Shown here in pieces: positions 8,323 through 16,875 of a stretch of DNA of 64,000 nt (positions are counted from its first letter, which is position 1; each line of letters starts with the position of its first letter). The notes beneath the pieces were generated by a model. That model was not told the DNA's origin. It did not search any database and saw only the letters and a program-made list of their open reading frames with translations. The position numbers and the translations under genes were made by a program. Source of the stretch: Microbacterium azadirachtae. Its GTDB lineage: Bacteria > Actinomycetota > Actinomycetes > Actinomycetales > Microbacteriaceae. The stretch covers positions 102,585 to 166,584 of the forward strand of contig NZ_JYIX01000031.1 in the NCBI RefSeq assembly GCF_000956505.1, written 5' to 3'.

Positions 8323-9339
8323 ATGGCGATCGTCGACAACGGCATCTATGTGGACGGCGTCCGCACCGACACCCCGCACACGCTGGATGAGACGTTCCAG
8401 CTCATGCACGCCCGCGAGGGCATGGGCTGGATCGGCCTGTACCGCCCCAGCGAGGAGGAGGTGCGACAGGTCGCCGCGGAGTTCGGGCTGCACGAGCTCG
8501 CGGTCGAGGACGCGCTGACCGGGCATCAGCGCTCCAAGCTCGAGCGCTACGGGGAAACCCTCTTCATCGTCCTGCGCCCCGCCCGCTACCTCGATGTCGC
8601 GGAGGAGGTCGAGTTCGGGGAGCTGCACGTGTTCGTGGGCCCCAGCTTCGTCGTCACGATCCGGCACGCCGAGACGCCGAGCCTGAGCCGGGTTCGCGGA
8701 CGGATGGAGCACGATCCTGAGTTGCTCGCCCGGGGTCCGGAGGCCGTGCTCTATGCGATCCTCGACGAGCTCGTCGACGAGTACTCGCCGGTGCTCGCGG
8801 GCCTCGAGAACGACATCGACGAGATCGAGGCGCAGCTGTTCCTCGAGGAGTCCGACGTGACCCAGCGCATCTACGAGCTGTCCAGCGAGGTGATCGACTT
8901 CCAGAAGGCGACCCAGCCGTTGCAGCCGATGCTGGAGAACCTGCTGCGCGGATCCGCGAAGTACGCCGTCGACCTGGAACTGCAGCGCTACCTGCGCGAC
9001 GTGCTGGACCACATCCTGACCTTGTCCGAGCGGGTCTCGACGTTCCGCGCGAACCTCGACAACGCGCTCACCGTGGAGGCGACCATCGTCGCCCGGCGCC
9101 AGAACGAGGAGATGCGCCGGATGACGGAGGAGAGCATCCGTCAGGGCGAGGAGGTCAAGAAGATCTCCAGCTGGGCGGCCATCTTCTTCGCTCCGACGAT
9201 CGTGGCCGGCATCTACGGCATGAACTTCGAGGTGATGCCGGAGCTGAAATGGGCCGCCGGCTATCCGATGGCGATCGGCCTCATGGTCGGCGGCGCGTTC
9301 GTGCTCTACCTGGTGTTCAAGAAGCGCGGCTGGCTGTAG
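8323..9339 (+). CDS. corA: CorA-family magnesium/cobalt transporter
   Basis: 338-residue CorA protein: N-terminal cytoplasmic alpha/beta domain, long acidic stalk helices (VDEYSPVLAGLENDIDEIEAQLF and the following coiled region), then two C-terminal transmembrane helices with the signature G-M-N at about residues 299-301 in IYGMNFEVMPEL and a basic C-terminus FKKRGWL. It forms a pentameric channel for Mg2+ uptake. Good AGGAG box before the ATG. It converges on the YeiH-type gene, whose stop is 6 bp away. Confidence 0.93.
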   Translation: MAIVDNGIYVDGVRTDTPHTLDETFQLMHAREGMGWIGLYRPSEEEVRQVAAEFGLHELAVEDALTGHQRSKLERYGETLFIVLRPARYLDVAEEVEFGELHVFVGPSFVVTIRHAETPSLSRVRGRMEHDPELLARGPEAVLYAILDELVDEYSPVLAGLENDIDEIEAQLFLEESDVTQRIYELSSEVIDFQKATQPLQPMLENLLRGSAKYAVDLELQRYLRDVLDHILTLSERVSTFRANLDNALTVEATIVARRQNEEMRRMTEESIRQGEEVKKISSWAAIFFAPTIVAGIYGMNFEVMPELKWAAGYPMAIGLMVGGAFVLYLVFKKRGWL

Positions 9340-9345
9340 GAGGCG

Positions 9346-10386
9346 TCAGTATCCGAAGCCCGTCAGCGCGATCACCGCGAGGGCGGTGGCGGTGACCAGG
9401 ATCCATAGGATCGCGCCGAGCACGAGCGGTCGCCAGCCGGCGCGGCGCAGCGCGGCGACGTCGGTGGACAGACCGATGCCGGCCATCGCCGTCGCGATGA
9501 GGAAGCCGCTCGCATGCACCATGGCCTCGCGGGGACCCGGCGGAATCACCCCGAGGGATCCGATCACCGCGACGGCGAGGAAGCCGACGAGGAACCAGGG
9601 GACGAGTCCGATCGCACCGCGCAGGGTCATCCGTCGCCCTTCGGCGGAACGGCGCGACTCGATCACCGAGAGCCCGATCGAGATCGGGATGATCATGAGG
9701 GTGCGCACGAGCTTGACCACGACCGCGTAGCCGAGTGCCGCCGCGCCGAAGACCCCGGCCGCCGCGACGACCGAGCTGGTGTCGTTCACGGCGGTGCCGG
9801 CGAGCAGTCCGAAGGTGTGCGGATCCATGCCCAGCGCATGGCCGAGCAGCGGGAAGAGCACCACGGCGAGGATGTTGAAGACGAAGATCGTCGACACCGC
9901 GTAGGAGACCTCGGCGCTCAGCGCCCCGATCACGGGCGAGACCGCCGCGATCGCGGAGGCGCCGCAGATCCCCGTTCCCACGCCGATCAGGGTGCGCAGC
10001 CGCTGCGGCACGCGCAGCGCCCGGCCGATGACCCACGTGCCGAGCAGGCACACGGCGAGGGTCGACAGCATCACCGGCAGCGACTCCGCCCCCACGCGCA
10101 GGATCGCGTCGAGCGAGAGCTGCGCGCCCAGGAGCACCACCGCCACCTGCAGCAGGAACTTCCCGGAGTACTCCACCCCGGGCTGGAAGCGGGCGCCGGG
10201 GCGGCGGATCACGGCGGCCACCACGCCGATCACGATCGCGGGCAGGGCGGATCCGAGCACGGGGACGACCGTGCCGATCAGAGTGGCGACGATCGCGATC
10301 GGCACGGTGAGCGCCAGCCCCGGCAGCACCTCCGCCCCTCGTCGAGCGAGGCGGAGCGGGAAAGTGCTGGCAGGGCGGAACATCAT
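9346..10386 (-). CDS. YeiH-family putative sulfate exporter
   Basis: 346-residue integral membrane protein of the YeiH/UPF0324 (Cons_hypoth698) family with about ten helices. Family features include PGVEYSGKFLLQVAVVLLGAQLS, GTGICGASAIAAVSPVI and AGTAVNDTSSVVAAAG. Members are proposed exporters of sulfate or related anions; transport has not been shown for this protein. Divergent from a LysR regulator, the same arrangement as yeiH-yeiE in enterobacteria. Start choice is uncertain: ATG ATG at 10386/10383 or ATG at 10413, none with a strong ribosome site. Confidence 0.88.
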   Translation of the reverse strand: MMFRPASTFPLRLARRGAEVLPGLALTVPIAIVATLIGTVVPVLGSALPAIVIGVVAAVIRRPGARFQPGVEYSGKFLLQVAVVLLGAQLSLDAILRVGAESLPVMLSTLAVCLLGTWVIGRALRVPQRLRTLIGVGTGICGASAIAAVSPVIGALSAEVSYAVSTIFVFNILAVVLFPLLGHALGMDPHTFGLLAGTAVNDTSSVVAAAGVFGAAALGYAVVVKLVRTLMIIPISIGLSVIESRRSAEGRRMTLRGAIGLVPWFLVGFLAVAVIGSLGVIPPGPREAMVHASGFLIATAMAGIGLSTDVAALRRAGWRPLVLGAILWILVTATALAVIALTGFGY

Positions 10387-10443
10387 GGATCCAGGCTCGT
10401 CCGCCCTCGGCATCCCTGGTATCCCGCGGCTCTCGATAGGGGT

Positions 10444-10458
10444 ACAGTCATGGACTGT
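10444..10458. promoter_or_regulatory. Candidate LysR operator between divergent yeiH-like and lysR genes
   Basis: ACAGTCATGGACTGT is a perfect inverted repeat (6-bp arms, 3-bp spacer) in the short divergent region. LysR regulators usually bind such sites next to their own gene and control the divergent partner. Confidence 0.5.
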
Positions 10459-10483
10459 GGCGAATGGGGTGACAGACGGATCG

Positions 10484-11476
10484 ATGCCGGACATCGGATC
10501 GCTCGAACTGCTGGTCGCGGTCGTGCGCACGGGGTCGATCTCGGGTGCGGCGCGGGAGACCGGGGTGACCCAGCAGTCGGCGTCCGCGCGGCTGCGCGCG
10601 GTCGAGCGCCAGCTCGGGCTGGCTCTGTTCCATCGTGCCCCATCGGGCACGCGGCCCACGCTCGAGGGCGAGGTCGTCGCCTCCTGGGCGGACGACGTGC
10701 TGGCGGCGGTGGGACGCTTCCGCGCGGCGACCCGGACCCTGCGGGGCGAGAGCACGGCACGGCTCACGATCGCCGCGAGCCAGACGGTGTCGGCGCGGCT
10801 GCTGCCGCTGTGGCTGGTCGCGCTGCGCCGGCGCCAGGTCGAGGCAGGGCGCACCCCGACGGCGGTGCAGCTGCTGTCCGGCAACAGCACGGACGCCGAG
10901 GCCCTGGTGCGCGACGGGCATGCCGACCTGGCGTTCATCGAGTCGTCGGAGGTGCCCGCGGATCTCGGCACCTCGACCGTCGATCACGATGAGCTCGTGC
11001 TGGTCGTCGCCCCGGAGCGGGCGTGGGGTCAGGACGGACCCGTGACCTTCGCGGAGGCCGCGGACGAGGCGCTCGTCGCGCGCGAACAGGGCAGCGGAAC
11101 CAGGCGCGCCTGGGAGGACGAGGTGCGCCGCAGACTCGGCAGGGATGCGGCGGAGCCCGCGGTGGTGCTGCCGACCTCGGCCGCGGTGCGTTCGGCGGTC
11201 GCCGGCGGGCTGGGCGCCGCCGTGATGTCCCGCCGCGAAGCCGCCGACGACATCCGACTCGGCCGGCTGCGCGCGGTGCGGACGACCGGGGAGCCGGTGA
11301 TGCGCCCGATCACGGCCCTCTGGCGCGGGGGAGCGCGGGACCTCTCCGCCGCGGGGCGGGAGCTGATCGAGGTGGCCGTGGCGACGGCACGAGAGCAGGC
11401 GGTGCCCTTCGTCTCGCCTTCGGCTCGCTCAGGGACCGGCCCGGCACCATCGGCTGGCGGCCGCTCGGCGCGATAG
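10484..11476 (+). CDS. LysR-family transcriptional regulator
   Basis: 330-residue LysR protein: N-terminal winged helix (IGSLELLVAVVRTGSISGAA, then QQSASARLRAVERQLG) and a type-2 periplasmic-binding-like effector domain (residues about 95-300) ending in a hinge-exposed LWRGG segment. Divergent from the YeiH-type exporter, so it most likely controls it in response to an anion or sulfur compound. GTG codons at 10457 and 10469 are alternative starts. The last ~24 residues (from VPFVSPSARSG) are encoded by a dispersed intergenic repeat, so the stop appears to have been displaced by repeat insertion. Confidence 0.9.
   Translation: MPDIGSLELLVAVVRTGSISGAARETGVTQQSASARLRAVERQLGLALFHRAPSGTRPTLEGEVVASWADDVLAAVGRFRAATRTLRGESTARLTIAASQTVSARLLPLWLVALRRRQVEAGRTPTAVQLLSGNSTDAEALVRDGHADLAFIESSEVPADLGTSTVDHDELVLVVAPERAWGQDGPVTFAEAADEALVAREQGSGTRRAWEDEVRRRLGRDAAEPAVVLPTSAAVRSAVAGGLGAAVMSRREAADDIRLGRLRAVRTTGEPVMRPITALWRGGARDLSAAGRELIEVAVATAREQAVPFVSPSARSGTGPAPSAGGRSAR
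11405..11439. repeat. CTTCGTCTCG ... GCTCAGGGACC repeat inside the 3' end of the lysR-type gene
   Basis: The segment carrying CTTCGTCTCG, CGGCTCGCTCAGGGACCGG is nearly the same as one at 46811-46852 in a gene-free region. Here it forms the C-terminal codons of the LysR protein. Confidence 0.5.
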
Positions 11477-11503
11477 TCTCACCTCGTACTCGGGAGGAAT
11501 CGG

Positions 11504-12796
11504 ATGCCGCCGTTCGTGCTCATCGGCCTCGCGGCCGTGATGCTGTGGTCCGTGGTCTCGCACCGCTTCGAGCGCTGGGGTGTGGCGGGTCCCGCCATGC
11601 TGCTCGTGCTGGGGGCCGCGACCACGGTCTGGAACATCGACGCCTACGGGGCGGCGATCGACTCGCCGGCCACGGAGAAGGTCGTCGAGATCATTCTCGC
11701 GATCCTGCTGTTCTCCGATGCCACCGAAGTGCGCGGCGGGATCTTCGGCGGCGAGGGCCGGGTCACCGCGCGCCTCGTGCTGATCGCCCTGCCGTTGTCC
11801 CTCATCCTCACTGCGATCGCGAGCGGCTGGCTCATGCCGGAGTCGTTCGCGGTGATCGGCGTGATCGCCTGCGTGATCATGCCGACGGACTTCGCGCCCG
11901 CGACCCGGCTCCTGCGCTCGAAGCTGCTGCCAGAACGCATCCGGGCGATCCTGAACGTGGAGAGCGGCTACAACGACGGTCTCGTCTCGCCCATCTTCGG
12001 CATGGCGCTCCCGATCGCCGTCGTGCTCTCGCCGATCGTCCGTCAGTTCATCGCGACGGGATCCGACACGCTCACGATCGACGACGAGGATTTCGGGCAC
12101 AACTTCGACAAGTTCCTAGAGGCGTTCCTCAATGCGGTCCCGGCCACGGCCGTGGCCGTGGCGATCGGCGTGGTGCTCGGAGGCGTGGTCGGGCTGGCCC
12201 TCCGCGCCGCCCGCCATCGGGGAATCGCGGACGAGGGCGGGGCGCGCTTCGCGATGGTGCTGCTGCCGCTCATCGCCTACGGCATCGCGACGATCCCGGC
12301 GCTCGAGGCGAACGGCTTCGTGGCGGCGTTCGTCGCAGGGCTCATCTACCGCGTCACCCGCACACGCGGAATGGAGGAGCGCGTGATCCCGCATGCCGAG
12401 CTGCTTCTCGTGGAGGAGGTCGGCACCCTCACGGCGAACTTCGTCTGGTTCATGCTCGGCGGCGCGGCCCTCATCGTCTTCACGACGCCCTTCGACTGGC
12501 AGGTGCTGGTGCTCGTCCTGCTCGCCCTCACGGTGCTGCGCCTCGGGCCGGTGTACCTGTCGCTCCTGCGCAGCTCGGTGTCGCGCGCCGACCGCGTGAA
12601 GATCGGCCTGCTCGGACCGCGTGGCACCGCCACGATCGTGTTCGGGCTGCTCGCGTACAACGCGCTCCCTGAACAGGACGGCAACCTCGTGCTCACGATC
12701 ATGGTCGTCACCGTGGTCGGCAGCATTCTGCTGCACGGCGTCGCCGCGCCGTTCGCCCTGCGTGCGCTCGAGAAGAAGCGCACGGTTCCGGCCTGA
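11504..12796 (+). CDS. Cation:proton antiporter (CPA1/NhaP-like)
   Basis: 430-residue membrane protein with about twelve helices and the CPA1 signatures: the substrate-site Asp region in IMPTDFAPATRLLRS (about residues 124-138), the ESGYNDGLVSPIF motif (about 149-161) and LLGPRGTATIVFG near the end. These are the residues that bind Na+ or K+ and protons in NhaP-type exchangers. GGGAGG box 7 bp before the ATG. Starts 27 bp after the LysR gene and converges on the MprF-like gene. Function in pH and salt homeostasis is inferred from family. Confidence 0.9.
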   Translation: MPPFVLIGLAAVMLWSVVSHRFERWGVAGPAMLLVLGAATTVWNIDAYGAAIDSPATEKVVEIILAILLFSDATEVRGGIFGGEGRVTARLVLIALPLSLILTAIASGWLMPESFAVIGVIACVIMPTDFAPATRLLRSKLLPERIRAILNVESGYNDGLVSPIFGMALPIAVVLSPIVRQFIATGSDTLTIDDEDFGHNFDKFLEAFLNAVPATAVAVAIGVVLGGVVGLALRAARHRGIADEGGARFAMVLLPLIAYGIATIPALEANGFVAAFVAGLIYRVTRTRGMEERVIPHAELLLVEEVGTLTANFVWFMLGGAALIVFTTPFDWQVLVLVLLALTVLRLGPVYLSLLRSSVSRADRVKIGLLGPRGTATIVFGLLAYNALPEQDGNLVLTIMVVTVVGSILLHGVAAPFALRALEKKRTVPA

Positions 12797-12874
12797 CCGA
12801 AACGGCGGGCACCGGCGACAGGAGCCCGTCCGCGGTCGCCATGCGCGAGGGCCGGGCGGATGCTGCCTTCGACA

Positions 12875-15418
12875 TCAGTGCTCCCCGCCGCGTCCCGTGA
12901 TGGTCTGCACGAGCGCCAGGTACTCCTTCGGCGTGGCGTGCGGAAGGTAGGCCTCGCCGATCGCGAGTCCGATGTTCGCGAGCTGAGCGGGATCCGCGTA
13001 GGCCATGTGGATGGTCTCGTAGCGCGGGTTGAACTTGCTCTTGAACCGGAACAGCGACGTGAAGCCGTACGCCGGCTCCAGCATCCGGCCGAGCCACTCG
13101 AGCAGCCGGCTCATGACCGTCGGGTCCCCGGGATCCTCCCCGGGCTTGGTGGCGAGCGGGGCGCCGGAGAGGCTCATGACCTGAGCGCCCTGCTCCTTCA
13201 TGTGCAGGGCTGCCGACGCGATGACGAACTCCATGATGCCGGGCATGGATCCGTCGCCTCGGCGCATGAAGTCGATGGTCCACCCGGTGACCCTGCCGTC
13301 GGTCCAGCTCGGCAGCCAGCTGGTCGTGGCCTCGATCCCGCCGTCCTTGTTGATCGCGAGGAAGATCCCGACATCCGGATCCTTGAGCTCCTCCATCCCG
13401 CCGAGCGTGAAGCCCATCTCGGGGAGCTTCTTGTTCGCGACCCACTCCTCGCTGACGGCCTCGATCTCGGCGGTGTACTGCGCCGGAAGCTCGTCCCAGG
13501 CCGACCACAGCGTGGTGATGCCCTCGCGCTGGCCGCGGTTCAGCGGCTGGCGGATCTTCTGCCACGGCTTGCCGGCCAGCTCGAGTCCGGGGAGGTCGAG
13601 CACCGTCTCCTCGCCCACGGACATGTGCTGCCATCCGAAGGACTGGAAGATCGGCAGATACTTCTCGTGGAAGCTGTAGAAGCACGCCGACCAGCCCTGC
13701 GCCTCGCAGTACGCGACGAATCCCTCGACCGTCTTGCGCTCGGCCCCCTCGGCGCAGACCGGATCCGACATCGTCAACGCCACGCCCTTGATCACGCGGT
13801 AGGCGACCGCTCCCCGCCCGTCGTCGGTGAACCAGTAGGCGTTGCCGGGCCAGGTGCCCATGAAGCCGAGGGTGCCGCCGCCTCCTTCGCGCAGGAGAGT
13901 GCGGAAGCGCGCCTCTTCCGTGGTGTCGCGCTGCACCCCTGTGGCCCGGTAGAGCTGGACCGTCGCGAACACGAACACGGCCCAGAAGGCGACGCCCGTC
14001 CACTGGTAGACGAACAGTGCCGGGCCGTCGAGCGGAATCGCGTCCAGCGTCACATCGGGAAGGAATCCAGCCGGCACGAACGGCCGCAGCACGTCGCCCA
14101 GCAGCGCGGCGATCTCCGGAGGCCCCGCCAGGTAGTCGTCGCCGTCGACGAGACCCGTCACGACGTATCCGGCGGCGAACACCACGAACGCCCCCACGAC
14201 GATGATCGCGAAGCGGACGGCGGCAGGACGCGGAGCGGCCACCTGGAAGCGGCGCCGGGTGAGGAGCAGGAGCGCGACGAGAGCCAGAGGCAGGCAGGTC
14301 GCGAGCACGATGGCGATCACGAACTCGGGGCCCACGACGTCGCGCACGCCCGCGTCGAACAGGTCGGTGAAGCCGAGCACGGTGCCGGTCAGCACCGCGA
14401 CCGCGAGGTTCGAGACGATCGCGAGGATCCAGGCCGCGCGCCGGCCGGTGCGCAGACCCCAGGCGGCGAGCAGCGCGAGCAGCAGCGGCACGAGGCTGAT
14501 CAGGAACGGCCCTGGCCCGCCTGTCAGCACGGCGTCGGCCTGCTTGATGCACTCCGCGGTGAAATCCTGCGCGCACTCGGGCGAGACCTCGCCCGTCGTG
14601 TCGGGCGCGAAGCCGGACACGACAAGACCCAGGGGGGAGTCCAATGAGTCGGAGATCAGCACGATGAGCGGACCCAGTCCGACCGCGGCCACGATCGCGG
14701 CGACGAGGGTGCGCACCTCGCGGTACGAGCTGCGATGCCAGGAGCCGCGCGGGGTGTCCCGCGCCAGCAGGATGCCGGCGAGCAGGCCGAGCACCGCGGC
14801 GATGAGCCGGAAGACGCTGTTGCTGTCGGCGGCGTAGAGGGCGAACATCAGGAGCAGCGTGAAGCCGATGACCCTGATCCGGCGGCGCCACAGCGCGGGC
14901 GCCATTGCCGTCGCCGCCATGATCGTGCCGATGAGGCCGATCGACGGATCCGTGACGAGGTCGACGCTCTTCAGCAGCCCCCAGTCCGCGCCCCAGGCCG
15001 CGGTGAGCGTCTGCAGGCCGAGGCCGAGCAGTATCGCGACGACGCCCGTGACGACGAACACGCCCACGGCCCGCCAGGTCCCGAGCCGACGCTCGGCGTA
15101 GGCGCCCACCGTGAGCACGAGCGCGAGGACGAGGATCCCGGCGATCAGCGAGTCCGGGATGAACAGCGCGGTGAGCGGGGTCCACCAGTAGCGGAGGTCG
15201 CCCGTGGTCACGACCCCCGCGGCGAACTCCTGCGGGAAGTCCCCCAGGAACGTGCGGAACCCGAACCCCGTACCGAACACGATGAGGGCGAGCGCGACGC
15301 TGAAGGGGTTCGCGCGCAGGTACCCCACGAAGGCGCCCTCCTTCCTCGGCGCCGGGGGAGTGCCCGGCGTCTCGGCGGTGGCGGTGCGGGCGGACAGTGC
15401 GGCATCGGATGCGGTCAT
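12875..15418 (-). CDS. mprF: MprF-like aminoacyl-phosphatidylglycerol synthase with N-terminal rhomboid-like membrane module
   Basis: 847-residue protein. The C-terminal third (from about residue 500: RDTTEEARFRTLLREGGGGTLGFMGTW ... VLDLPGLELAGKPWQKIRQPLNRG ... IDFMRRGDGSMPGIMEFVIA) is the DUF2156/LPG-synthase catalytic domain that moves an amino acid from aminoacyl-tRNA to a membrane lipid. Residues about 30-200 form a six-helix bundle resembling a rhomboid, but its GxSG-like position reads GLIG, so a protease Ser is absent; more helices follow up to about 480. Lipid aminoacylation lowers surface negative charge and protects against cationic peptides. Lies 49 bp downstream of the esterase gene, probably one operon. 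Confidence 0.88.
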   Translation of the reverse strand: MTASDAALSARTATAETPGTPPAPRKEGAFVGYLRANPFSVALALIVFGTGFGFRTFLGDFPQEFAAGVVTTGDLRYWWTPLTALFIPDSLIAGILVLALVLTVGAYAERRLGTWRAVGVFVVTGVVAILLGLGLQTLTAAWGADWGLLKSVDLVTDPSIGLIGTIMAATAMAPALWRRRIRVIGFTLLLMFALYAADSNSVFRLIAAVLGLLAGILLARDTPRGSWHRSSYREVRTLVAAIVAAVGLGPLIVLISDSLDSPLGLVVSGFAPDTTGEVSPECAQDFTAECIKQADAVLTGGPGPFLISLVPLLLALLAAWGLRTGRRAAWILAIVSNLAVAVLTGTVLGFTDLFDAGVRDVVGPEFVIAIVLATCLPLALVALLLLTRRRFQVAAPRPAAVRFAIIVVGAFVVFAAGYVVTGLVDGDDYLAGPPEIAALLGDVLRPFVPAGFLPDVTLDAIPLDGPALFVYQWTGVAFWAVFVFATVQLYRATGVQRDTTEEARFRTLLREGGGGTLGFMGTWPGNAYWFTDDGRGAVAYRVIKGVALTMSDPVCAEGAERKTVEGFVAYCEAQGWSACFYSFHEKYLPIFQSFGWQHMSVGEETVLDLPGLELAGKPWQKIRQPLNRGQREGITTLWSAWDELPAQYTAEIEAVSEEWVANKKLPEMGFTLGGMEELKDPDVGIFLAINKDGGIEATTSWLPSWTDGRVTGWTIDFMRRGDGSMPGIMEFVIASAALHMKEQGAQVMSLSGAPLATKPGEDPGDPTVMSRLLEWLGRMLEPAYGFTSLFRFKSKFNPRYETIHMAYADPAQLANIGLAIGEAYLPHATPKEYLALVQTITGRGGEH

Positions 15419-15467
15419 GCGCTGCTTTCTCTGCGAGAGGCGTGGTCGCGGGATCGGAAGGGAACGG

Positions 15468-16769
15468 TCAGGGGGCGGAGAGCCCGAGGTGTTTGTACAG
15501 CAGCTCCATCGCGAACGGAATGCCGCCGTTGAGGGCTGAGGCCAAGTGATCGGCCCCTGGAACCACGTGGAAGGTCGTCGTGAAGCCGGCTTCCTCGGCC
15601 TGTTTCTTGTTCATCTCCACCCCGGGGAGGAAGGCCGCATCCTTCTCGCCGACCGTGAAGATGGCGAGGTGCCCGGCGAACTTCCCCTGGTTCTCTGCGA
15701 TCCCCGCGGTCGCCTTGTTCGCTTCGAAGGCGGCCTTGTCGCCGTTGAAGATGGTCTTCACCGCGCCGTCGATCCACTCGATCCCCGGGAACTCATCGGA
15801 CGAGATGCCGATCACGTTGCCCCAGATGTCGGGATGATGGGTCGCCCAGGTGAAGGCGCAGGCCCCGCCGTTCGAGTAGCCCATGATCGTCCAGTACTTG
15901 TGGTCGAGCAGAACAGGAAGCTTGTTCGTCGCGTAGTCGGGGATGTCCTTGTTGAAGTAGGCCGGCACATCGCCGTACTTGTCGGACTTGGCGCACACGG
16001 GATCCTGGTTCTCGTTGCCGAGCTGATCGGCGACGATCACGATCGGCGCGAGCCCCTTGTTCTTCTCCGCGAGCCGATCGAGCGCGGACGCGATGAACGA
16101 CGGGTCGGGGTTGCCGGGGTAGCCCATCATCATGACGACCAGGGGGAGCCGCGGCGGATCCTTCGTGAGCGCGGCCGGGGGAACGTAGATCGTGGCGTCG
16201 CGGGGCGTGAAGCGACCGGAGGAAGGAATCGCCTGCTTGCCGCTCAGCAACCAGGTCTTGCCGGTCTTCGGCATGTCCTCCGGCGGCGTCCAGGTCTTGT
16301 ACAGCGGCCCGTCCGCGACCTGCGTCGGACCGGGCGTGGGAAGGCCGTCGAACCGCTCCTCCGTCGAGATCCCGAACATCGAGCCCACGGTCTTGTTGAT
16401 CCCGAACGCGGCGTTGACGCCGAGGGTCGTGGACAGCAGTGCGAGGATCACGACCAGCACCGCGACGATCCTGCGCCATGCCCGGCGCTCCCACAGCGAC
16501 ACGATCCCGATCAGCGTCCCCGCGAAGCCGGCCGGCACCCAGAAGGTGCACGCGAACGGCAGCTGTCCGCCGAACGCGTCCGTCGCATTCGCCCAGAGCA
16601 CCAGCGCGACGCCGCCGCCGATCCCGAGCGCCAGGGCGCCGATGACGCGCCACAGCCAGGCCGGGGTCGGGCGGCGGATCAGCAGCACGACGACGCCGAC
16701 GATCGTCAAGCCCCAGATCACGAGCGGGAGCGGCCCGTCGATGATGCCGAGTTTGAAGAACCAGGTCAT
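15468..16769 (-). CDS. Membrane-anchored alpha/beta-hydrolase (esterase)
   Basis: 433-residue protein with four N-terminal transmembrane helices (about residues 5-28, 38-58, 70-95, 100-125) and an exported esterase-type alpha/beta-hydrolase domain. The nucleophile elbow is GYSNGGACAF (Ser near residue 314), an acid residue follows in VGEKDAAF and the His in PGADHLASAL (about 414). AAGGAG box before the ATG. It precedes the MprF-like gene in the same direction. In other bacteria aminoacyl-lipid synthases are paired with esterases that remove the amino acid again, so this is a plausible lipid-aminoacid hydrolase; that role is inferred. Confidence 0.87.
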   Translation of the reverse strand: MTWFFKLGIIDGPLPLVIWGLTIVGVVVLLIRRPTPAWLWRVIGALALGIGGGVALVLWANATDAFGGQLPFACTFWVPAGFAGTLIGIVSLWERRAWRRIVAVLVVILALLSTTLGVNAAFGINKTVGSMFGISTEERFDGLPTPGPTQVADGPLYKTWTPPEDMPKTGKTWLLSGKQAIPSSGRFTPRDATIYVPPAALTKDPPRLPLVVMMMGYPGNPDPSFIASALDRLAEKNKGLAPIVIVADQLGNENQDPVCAKSDKYGDVPAYFNKDIPDYATNKLPVLLDHKYWTIMGYSNGGACAFTWATHHPDIWGNVIGISSDEFPGIEWIDGAVKTIFNGDKAAFEANKATAGIAENQGKFAGHLAIFTVGEKDAAFLPGVEMNKKQAEEAGFTTTFHVVPGADHLASALNGGIPFAMELLYKHLGLSAP

Positions 16770-16875
16770 CGGAGGCTCCTTGTCCGTAGGCCGGCATGTC
16801 GGGGGCGAGGCACGAGCGACTATAGTCCTCAGCGTTCGCGCACCCCGGTGCTGCTCTACGTGATGAGGAGATCCC

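Noticed and set aside
6955..9012. Long minus-strand reading frame opposite the serine-hydrolase homologue and CorA
   Set aside because: Its residue make-up (Arg/Gly/Asp/Val/Leu runs without motifs) is that of an antisense frame in high-GC DNA, while both plus-strand genes show clear families and ribosome sites.
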